Program-made: the position numbers and the translations under genes | Part shown: piece after piece, positions 58,026-64,000 of the stretch | How positions within the stretch are numbered: the stretch's first letter is position 1 | How the letters are laid out: every line of letters starts with the position of its first letter | The notes under the pieces: generated by a model | What the model saw: only the letters and a program-made list of their open reading frames with translations | What the model was told of the DNA's origin: nothing | The model's database searches: none | NCBI RefSeq assembly: GCF_003668565.1 | Contig: NZ_RCWJ01000004.1 | Span: forward strand, 1 to 64,000 | DNA from: Mycetocola zhadangensis | GTDB lineage: Bacteria > Actinomycetota > Actinomycetes > Actinomycetales > Microbacteriaceae | Reading direction: 5' to 3' | DNA: 64,000 bases

Positions 58026-58044
58026 ATTCGACGGCGTGTCGAAT
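58026..58044 (-). terminator. hairpin after the DUF3046 gene
   Basis: ATTCGAC (58026-58032) and GTCGAAT (58038-58044) are perfect inverted arms with a 5-nt loop, 14 bp after the DUF3046 stop codon and next to the SOS box. Either a weak terminator or a second protein-binding dyad. Confidence 0.4.
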
Positions 58045-58057
58045 GAAGATCCGGTGG

Positions 58058-58282
58058 TCAGCTCTGCGGCGGACGCACGCCGACGCCGTGCCAACGCTCC
58101 TCGGGCACATCGGCTTCCCTGCACAACGCGAGCCACACGGCGCGGGGCTGGACACCGGCGGCCAGTGCCTCATCCGCGGTTCGGCTGCCGAGTTCCCTGA
58201 GGACGAGATCGTGGGCGATAACACGCCCGTACGCACCACCGAACTCGGTGGTGAGGGCGAGTTTGAACTCACTGAGCTTCAC
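58058..58282 (-). CDS. DUF3046 protein
   Basis: 74 residues. MKLSEFKLALTTEFGGAYGRVIAHDLVL and the C-terminal DVPEERWHGVG are the conserved core of this short actinobacterial family, which regularly sits just before recA. The function is unknown. Confidence 0.85.
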   Translation of the reverse strand: MKLSEFKLALTTEFGGAYGRVIAHDLVLRELGSRTADEALAAGVQPRAVWLALCREADVPEERWHGVGVRPPQS

Positions 58283-58385
58283 GATGATTTCTCACTGTCG
58301 ATGTCGGTTCGCAATCGCGAGAGGACGTTGAATGCCCCGGCCCGCTTTCGCGAGCCGGGGCATCCGGGAGATTCGAAGACCGAGG

Positions 58386-58694
58386 TCAGCGGACGACCAG
58401 ATCCGCGTCGAGTTCGGCAACGAACTCGTCTGGGACCGTGTCTGGGATCGGGGCGATGCCCTCGATGACGGCGAGCCGATCGCCGACCTCGCGCATGATG
58501 ACCGAGATCGGGGTGTCCAGCGCTTCGGCAACCGAGGCGAGGATCTCGCTTGAGGCTTCTTTCTGACCGCGTTCTACCTCGCTGAGGTAGCCGAGCGCAA
58601 CGCTTGCTTTGCTTGCAACCTGACGAAGAGTCCGCCCCTTTTGCAGCCGAAAGTCGCGAAGCACGTCACCGATTTCCTGGCGTACAAGAATCAT
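58386..58694 (-). CDS. clgR: XRE-family regulator ClgR
   Basis: 102 residues from the ATG at 58694 with a strong Shine-Dalgarno AAGGAGG. The helix-turn-helix is RLQKGRTLRQVASKASVALGYLSEVERGQKEAS. ClgR activates clp protease and related stress genes in actinobacteria and is itself degraded by Clp; a hydrophobic tail (DLVVR) is consistent with turnover. Its place between cinA and recA supports the identification. Confidence 0.85.
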   Translation of the reverse strand: MILVRQEIGDVLRDFRLQKGRTLRQVASKASVALGYLSEVERGQKEASSEILASVAEALDTPISVIMREVGDRLAVIEGIAPIPDTVPDEFVAELDADLVVR

Positions 58695-58879
58695 GGGACC
58701 CCTCCTTATCTGCTGGTCAGTCTCACCGCTGGTAAGCCTGTGGTTAGGCAACTTTACTACACCCATCCGTGGGAAGACCTTACTGTTGCGAACTGACTTT
58801 TTCTTGTGAATACCTAGGTTGTAACCGGCTCGTAACAGCCGGTATTCCCGCTGATATGCAGAGGTTTTCCCTGGACAGT

Positions 58880-59425
58880 TCAGTTGTCTGCGCGACCGCG
58901 TTCGAGGCGAGCGCTCGCTTCGGCGATCAGCGCGACAGCAGCGCGAACAGTTTCGGTTCGGATGTGCAGCCGATCGCCTGACAGCTGCAGTTCTACGGCG
59001 CGGCCTTCCGTCTCCGTGGAGAGTCCAAGGAAGACGGTCCCAGGGGGGCGACCACCTTGCGGGTCTGGCCCTGCCACGCCGGTTGTCGAGATTCCGATGT
59101 CCGCGGTGCGGCCGTTCACCCGAAGAGCGGCTCGCACCCCGGCCGCCATCTGCCGGGCAACCTCTGGGTCGACCGGCCCGCGGGAGGCCAGGAGGCCTTC
59201 GTCGACTCCAAGCTGGCTGCGCTTGAGCTCGGTCGCATATGCAACGACTCCCCCGACGACGACCGCAGACGCTCCGGCCGGTCTGATGAGTTCCGCAACC
59301 AGGAGCCCGCCTGTCAGGGATTCGGCGACGGCGACGGTCAGTCCCCGTGCGGAAAGCTCTGCGATCAGAGTCTCGGTGGCGTCAGAATCCGAGGCCGAAG
59401 AACCTCCGTCTTCGACGGACGTCAT
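58880..59425 (-). CDS. cinA: CinA C-terminal domain protein (NMN deamidase type)
   Basis: 181 residues, only the C-terminal PncC-like domain of CinA. VAVAESLTGGLL, YATELKRSQLGV and GISTTGVAGPDPQGG-type motifs are present. Such stand-alone domains deamidate nicotinamide mononucleotide. The ATG overlaps the pgsA stop codon by 4 nt. Confidence 0.88.
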   Translation of the reverse strand: MTSVEDGGSSASDSDATETLIAELSARGLTVAVAESLTGGLLVAELIRPAGASAVVVGGVVAYATELKRSQLGVDEGLLASRGPVDPEVARQMAAGVRAALRVNGRTADIGISTTGVAGPDPQGGRPPGTVFLGLSTETEGRAVELQLSGDRLHIRTETVRAAVALIAEASARLERGRADN

Positions 59426-60027
59426 CGAGAGCGCCGGGCTTTCATTTCGGTGACGACATAATCGATGCCGCTCGCGACGGTCAGCAGAACGGCGATGGTC
59501 ATGGTCACACCGTTGACCCAGAACACCCAGTCCCCAAGGAGAACGTCGAACGGAAGCAACGCGAGCGAGATCGCGATCGACTGGGCAACCGTCTTGAGCT
59601 TGCCCATCCACGCCGCTGCGACAACATGGTCGGTGGCGACGATCATCCGGTGAACCGTGATGCCGATTTCACGGACGAGGACGACGATGGTGATCCACCA
59701 CGGCAGCTCGCCGAGGATCGACAGTGCGACGAGCGCTCCCCCGGTCAGTACCTTGTCCGCGATCGGATCGAGCAGCTTGCCGAGGTCGGTGATCAGGCCG
59801 TGCTTGCGCGCAATGGCACCGTCGACCCAGTCAGTCGCAATGGCCACGATGAAGAGGATCGCGGCGGCCCAGCGAAGGGCGCCGTCCTGTCCGTCGTCCG
59901 CCAGGAGCATCCAGATGAAAACCGGGGCAAGCAGAATGCGGACGACGGTGATCGCGTTTGGAAGGTTCCAATTCGATGAGCGGTTCTGCCCGGTTGATCC
60001 GCTCGATGGGGTGCCCGAATGGGCCAT
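59422..60027 (-). CDS. pgsA: CDP-diacylglycerol-glycerol-3-phosphate 3-phosphatidyltransferase
   Basis: 201 residues. Integral membrane enzyme of phosphatidylglycerol synthesis. The CDP-alcohol phosphotransferase motif D-x2-DG-x2-AR-x8-G-x3-D-x3-D is spread over TDWVDGAIARKHGLITDLGKLLDPIAD. About five membrane segments. It starts 3 bp after the ftsK stop codon. Confidence 0.92.
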   Translation of the reverse strand: MAHSGTPSSGSTGQNRSSNWNLPNAITVVRILLAPVFIWMLLADDGQDGALRWAAAILFIVAIATDWVDGAIARKHGLITDLGKLLDPIADKVLTGGALVALSILGELPWWITIVVLVREIGITVHRMIVATDHVVAAAWMGKLKTVAQSIAISLALLPFDVLLGDWVFWVNGVTMTIAVLLTVASGIDYVVTEMKARRSR

Positions 60028-60030
60028 GAA

Positions 60031-62844
60031 CTATTCCTTACCTGTCAGTTGCCAGGCGTCTTCGTCCGAGTCGCCGTCAACCACATCGTACCCATCGAAC
60101 TGGGCCTCGACCGGGTCACCGGCGTATGGCTCACTGCTTGGCGCGGGCGGTTCGTCTTCGCCGCGGAGCTTGGCGAGGAGGCCAGGCAACTGCTCGGCGG
60201 TGACGAGAACATCTCGAGCCTTCGAGCCCTCGGAGGGCCCGACGATCTCGCGAGACTCCATCAGGTCCATGAGGCGGCCGGCCTTGGCGAAGCCAACGCG
60301 GAGTTTGCGCTGGAGCATCGATGTCGACCCGAACTGAGTGCCGACGACGAGCTCAGCGGCAGCAAGCAACAGGTCGAGGTCGTCGCCGATGTCGGCGTCG
60401 ACTTCCTTCTTCTCGACCACAGCGGCGACGTCCTTGCGGTACTCCGGCCGAGCCTGCTGGGTGACGTGTTTGACGACCTTTTCGATCTCCTCCTCGGAGA
60501 CCCACGCGCCCTGGACACGGATGGCTTTGTTCGTTCCCATTGGGAGGAACAGACCGTCGCCCTGGCCGATGAGCTTGTCTGCCCCCGGCTGGTCGAGGAT
60601 GACTCGGGAGTCGGTCACGCTGGTCACAGCGAACGCGAGACGTGACGGCACGTTTGCCTTGATCAGGCCGGTGACAACATCGACGGACGGGCGCTGCGTG
60701 GCGAGCACGAGGTGGATTCCGGATGCGCGAGCGAGCTGGGTGATGCGCACGATCGAGTCTTCGACGTCGCGCGGGGCCACCATCATCAGGTCGGCGAGCT
60801 CATCGACGACGACGAGGAGGTACGGGTATGGCTTGAGCACCCGTTCGCTTCCGACGGGAAGCACGATCTCCTCGTTCACGACGGCCTTGTTGAAGTCGTC
60901 GATGTGCCTGTAACCGAAGCTGGCGAGGTCGTCGTACCTCATGTCCATTTCCTTCACCACCCACTGCAGCGCTTCAGCCGCTTTCTTGGGGTTGGTGATG
61001 ATGGGCGTGATCAGGTGTGGAACGCCGGCGTATGAGGTGAGCTCAACGCGTTTCGGGTCGATGAGGACCATGCGCACGTCGCTGGGCTTGGCGCGCATGA
61101 GCAGGCTGGTGATCATCGAGTTGACGAAGCTTGACTTACCCGAACCCGTCGACCCGGCGACGAGAAGGTGGGGCATCTTGGCGAGGTTGGCCACGACGAA
61201 GCCACCGCCGACGTCCTTGCCGACGCCGATTGTCATCGGGTGCACGCTCTTGGTTGCGTTGGCTGAGCGGAGAACGTCACCGAGGGTGACGATCTCACGG
61301 TCGGTGTTCGGGATCTCGACTCCGATGGCGCTCTTGCCGGGGATCGGCGCCAGGATGCGCACTTCGTTGGAGGCGACGGCGTACGCGATGTTGTTGGTGA
61401 GCGCGGTGATCCGCTCGACCTTGACGCCAGGGCCGACCTCAATCTCGTACTGGGTCACTGTCGGCCCGCGGGAGAACCCGGTGACCTTGGCGTCGACCTT
61501 GAACTGCTCGAGCACGCTCGTGACAGCTGCGACGATCTCATCGTTGGCCGCTGAGCGGGTTTTGGCCGGGTCCCCTGCACCAAGCGTCGACGCGGCAGGG
61601 AGCCGGTATGGCGCCGTCGGCTGCGTCGGGCGGGCCATCCGCTGCGGGTCGTCGGTCTCATCGAGGAGGCCGAGACCTTCCATGCCAGGGAGCGCCTCGG
61701 TTGAGTTGGACGGGCCGTCATCGTGCAGGCCGGAGGTTGAGCTGGTCGCGGGAGTGACACCGGCGAGCGCCGCTTCAGCACGAGAGAGGTTGCCGATGAC
61801 CTCGGTCATCGCGTCGTCTGCGTCGAGCGGGTTACCGAACATGTCGACGTTCTCGACGACAGGAGGCGGGCTTTCAATCGCCGAGTCGAACTCGCCCCTG
61901 CCCCGCTTGGGCTTGATCCCGAGAAGCTCGGTGACATCTGCCGAGTCAGAGTCGAAGGCTGGATCCTCTTCGCGCTGGCTCTTGTTGCGTCGCCACCACG
62001 GCAGCGAGTCGTCGTCTGTGCCGTCGACACCGTCGATGCCGTCGAGTTCGACCTGCTTCGTCTTCTCGACCTTGGCGAGGTCACGTTCTTCGGGAGTGGC
62101 GAGTTCTGTCCCGAACGTCCACGCGTACAACTGGCGGAATCGTTCACCGATCTTGTTCGGCGGCGTCTTGGTGATGATGAAAAGGCTCAGGAGTGCGAGC
62201 AGGCCGAGCACGATGCCCGAGCCAATCGACGTGACCACGGCCACCAGAGGCGCACCGATGATCCAGCCGACGAGACCGCCGGCTCGCGCGAGCGCTGGCA
62301 TTCCCTCACTGGGGTTTGGCTGGCCTCCGAAGGTGTGGCACAGGCCGGATACGGCGACGAGCGCGATGATCAGGCCGATTCCGATGCGCCCGTTGTCGTT
62401 CACGCTCGAGGGGTGACGGAAGAGCCAGACGGCCAGCAGCACCATGATGACGGGAAGGGCGAATGCGAGCCGCCCGAAGATGCCGCCAAAGGTAAATGCT
62501 GTGAGGTTCTGGGCGACAGCGTCGTTGACGCCGAACCACTCGACGACCATGCCGATGATGGCCAGAAGGAAGATAAGGAACGGTACGCCGTCTCTGCGCT
62601 GGTCTTTCTCGAAGCGCTCGGGGCCGAACGCACGCGCGGCGCCCCCGACGAGGTGGGCGAGCCCCATCCACATCTTGACGAACGCGTTCTCCTGGGTTGC
62701 GGCGGGGTAGGCCACAGTCTTTGCCGTCGCCGTTGACGACTGTTTCGCTTGCGAGGATTTCGCCGGGGTCTTGCGTGTGCTGGGAGTTCCGGAGCGCGCC
62801 GACGTACTCCGGCCGCCGCTGGAGGATTTATTCGTCGTAGCCAT
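60031..62844 (-). CDS. ftsK: DNA translocase FtsK
   Basis: 937 residues from the ATG at 62844. A basic Ser/Thr/Lys-rich N-terminus, four membrane segments between about 80 and 230, an acidic linker, and the motor domain with Walker [12 protein letters not shown] and Walker [13 protein letters not shown]. The C-terminal winged-helix gamma domain ([22 protein letters not shown]) reads polar DNA motifs. Pumps chromosome DNA through the division septum. A -10-like TACCGT lies 7 nt before the ATG. Confidence 0.96.
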   Translation of the reverse strand: MATTNKSSSGGRSTSARSGTPSTRKTPAKSSQAKQSSTATAKTVAYPAATQENAFVKMWMGLAHLVGGAARAFGPERFEKDQRRDGVPFLIFLLAIIGMVVEWFGVNDAVAQNLTAFTFGGIFGRLAFALPVIMVLLAVWLFRHPSSVNDNGRIGIGLIIALVAVSGLCHTFGGQPNPSEGMPALARAGGLVGWIIGAPLVAVVTSIGSGIVLGLLALLSLFIITKTPPNKIGERFRQLYAWTFGTELATPEERDLAKVEKTKQVELDGIDGVDGTDDDSLPWWRRNKSQREEDPAFDSDSADVTELLGIKPKRGRGEFDSAIESPPPVVENVDMFGNPLDADDAMTEVIGNLSRAEAALAGVTPATSSTSGLHDDGPSNSTEALPGMEGLGLLDETDDPQRMARPTQPTAPYRLPAASTLGAGDPAKTRSAANDEIVAAVTSVLEQFKVDAKVTGFSRGPTVTQYEIEVGPGVKVERITALTNNIAYAVASNEVRILAPIPGKSAIGVEIPNTDREIVTLGDVLRSANATKSVHPMTIGVGKDVGGGFVVANLAKMPHLLVAGSTGSGKSSFVNSMITSLLMRAKPSDVRMVLIDPKRVELTSYAGVPHLITPIITNPKKAAEALQWVVKEMDMRYDDLASFGYRHIDDFNKAVVNEEIVLPVGSERVLKPYPYLLVVVDELADLMMVAPRDVEDSIVRITQLARASGIHLVLATQRPSVDVVTGLIKANVPSRLAFAVTSVTDSRVILDQPGADKLIGQGDGLFLPMGTNKAIRVQGAWVSEEEIEKVVKHVTQQARPEYRKDVAAVVEKKEVDADIGDDLDLLLAAAELVVGTQFGSTSMLQRKLRVGFAKAGRLMDLMESREIVGPSEGSKARDVLVTAEQLPGLLAKLRGEDEPPAPSSEPYAGDPVEAQFDGYDVVDGDSDEDAWQLTGKE

Positions 62845-62920
62845 GGGCTCAACGGTATCTGCCCACACCGACGTTGCCCGGTATTGACGCGGGAGTGCCC
62901 GGTTTCACCCCGGTATGCCG

Positions 62921-63412
62921 TCAGCTGAGGATGCGCACCATCACCATCGAGTTTTCGTTTCGACGAACCACAACGAATCCCTCGGCGACGTACAGCTTCG
63001 CCGCGAAATTGGCGCGGTCGACAGAGAGACTGATCCGGGTGTGCCCGTTCCGCCGCGCCTGGACGAGCACCGCGCGCAGCAGTTCTCTCCCGATCCCCTG
63101 CGCACGCCAGACACCGGCTACGCCGAGGGTCAGTTCAGGCACGCCCGGCGCCACGAACCCGAAACCCGGGCTGTGCTCGGGGAACAACCGATACCAACAG
63201 GCACCGATCGGAGTTCCGGCAGCGTCAACGGCGACCATCCCGGCGTCACCCGGTCTCTTCCATCCCTCGATGTACCGTGCCACCACCGGGTCAGCCAGGG
63301 CATCCACCCGGGCGATCGAGCGCGACGGCGCCCAGTTGAGCGCCTCGACGAGCATGTCGCCGAGGAATCGCGCGTCTGTGCGCGCCGCCTTGCGAAGCCG
63401 GGGAGTGGCCAT
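62921..63412 (-). CDS. GNAT-family N-acetyltransferase
   Basis: 163 residues. Acetyl-CoA-binding motif LGVAGVWRAQGIGRELL (a Q-x2-G-I-G type motif A) and C-terminal YVAEGFVVVRR. Substrate unknown. Confidence 0.8.
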   Translation of the reverse strand: MATPRLRKAARTDARFLGDMLVEALNWAPSRSIARVDALADPVVARYIEGWKRPGDAGMVAVDAAGTPIGACWYRLFPEHSPGFGFVAPGVPELTLGVAGVWRAQGIGRELLRAVLVQARRNGHTRISLSVDRANFAAKLYVAEGFVVVRRNENSMVMVRILS

Positions 63413-63414
63413 AA

Positions 63415-63434
63415 ACGGATGTTATGGCATCCGT
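63415..63434. terminator. hairpin between GNAT and permease genes
   Basis: ACGGATG (63415-63421) and CATCCGT (63428-63434) pair perfectly around a 6-nt loop in the short gap. It uses the same GGATG/CATCC word as the lexA-hflX terminator. Confidence 0.45.
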
Positions 63435-63473
63435 GTTTCAAATAAATGACGGTTCCTCACCGCCGCTCAGCAT

Positions 63474-64000
63474 TCAATACCGGATGGCGTCAATCACCTT
63501 GACCCGGACAGCGATGAGCGCGGGGATCAGCCCGGCCAGTGCGCCAACCAGGGTTGCCGCGACCAGGCCAAACACGGCGGCGGATACCGGGAACGGCGGA
63601 ACGTCGCTGATGCCGCCGAAGCTCACCAGGTCAGACACCATCGGACTCTGGACGAGCAGAACGGCACAGATGACGCCGACGATACCCGCGACGAAGGTCG
63701 CGACGACGCTCTCCATCATCACCGCGAAGAACACCCGGCCGCTTGTCGCGCCGAAACTTCGGCGGATACCGATCTCGCGGATGCGCTGCCGAACCGTGAC
63801 GAGGGCAATGTTGAGCAGGCTGAGTGCGCCGAGGAGCAGGATGATTCCGCCGATCACCAGAGTGATGACTCGGAGGATCGACGTGGGGTCGTCCATTTGT
63901 GCGCCCCAGTCGGTGCGGTCGACACTGACGGAGCCTGACGAGCCCAAGGCACTGGACAATTCGGCCTGGATGCGGCCCTGAAGGTCGCGGGCGAGGTCAG
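63474..64000 (-). CDS. FtsX/MacB-type ABC transporter permease, C-terminal part
   Basis: The frame is open to the window edge, so the N-terminal part is missing. The visible 175 residues contain a periplasmic end and three membrane segments. The FtsX-like signature lies between the first two (VRQRIREIGIRRSFGATSGRVFF). The C-terminus is LIPALIAVRVKVIDAIRY. Such permeases couple an ATPase to export or cell-envelope signalling; the partner lies outside the window. Confidence 0.85.
   Translation of the reverse strand, partial: DLARDLQGRIQAELSSALGSSGSVSVDRTDWGAQMDDPTSILRVITLVIGGIILLLGALSLLNIALVTVRQRIREIGIRRSFGATSGRVFFAVMMESVVATFVAGIVGVICAVLLVQSPMVSDLVSFGGISDVPPFPVSAAVFGLVAATLVGALAGLIPALIAVRVKVIDAIRY

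Overview
The window is GC-rich chromosomal DNA of a high-GC Gram-positive bacterium, most likely a member of the Microbacteriaceae (Actinobacteria). This rests on gene content and order: tyrS just upstream of an rRNA operon, argCJBDF-argGH, infC-rpmI-rplT, hisC-hisB-hisH-priA, lexA next to a LysM protein, and ftsK-pgsA-cinA-clgR-recA-recX-miaB-miaA-dapF. A mycothiol-type DinB protein and many apparently leaderless genes (a -10 hexamer 6-9 nt before the start codon) also fit. The genus cannot be fixed from the sequence.

Layout. 1-416: promoter and leader of an rRNA operon on the minus strand; the 16S gene starts just beyond the left edge. 417-3719: tyrS, a divergent SatD/membrane-protein pair under a near-consensus promoter, and an alkyladenine DNA glycosylase gene that ends the arginine cluster. 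3722-11892: the arginine cluster argC-J-B-D-F and argG-H, preceded by a candidate arginine-rich leader peptide and lacking argR. 11954-16804: a Ski2-like helicase with DUF3516, the PnuC vitamin transporter and an unusual 504-residue SDR protein.

16805-31416 is an accessory stretch. It starts directly after the SDR stop codon and holds recombination-site-like dyads, an unusual sigma-factor operon, small membrane proteins and lipoproteins, a decayed VOC gene beside a merR gene, a decayed LysE exporter and a second SDR gene. A 398-bp, slightly mutated copy of the 3' end of the 504-residue SDR gene closes the left half (24579-24976), as expected if an element integrated into that gene. Further right are an AI-2E family permease, a second pair of dispersed repeats, a metallo-beta-lactamase fold protein and two lipoproteins.

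31542-64000 is conserved backbone: pheST, a glutamate-type ABC transporter (gluABCD) with a GlnR-like site, a SpoU methyltransferase, the IF3-L35-L20 operon with an AUU start codon on infC, a five-copy 82-bp tandem repeat between convergent genes, the histidine genes, the LexA/LysM SOS pair, hflX, dapF, miaA (apparently CUG-initiated), miaB, recX, recA, clgR, cinA, pgsA, ftsK, an acetyltransferase, and the end of an FtsX/MacB-type permease cut by the right edge.

The best candidates for something undescribed are the 82-bp repeat array (41482-41831), the Arg-rich leader upstream of argC, the 398-bp duplication with symmetric GAGACA dyads in the accessory stretch, and the strongly over-represented octamer GGCATCCG/CGGATGCC found across the window.
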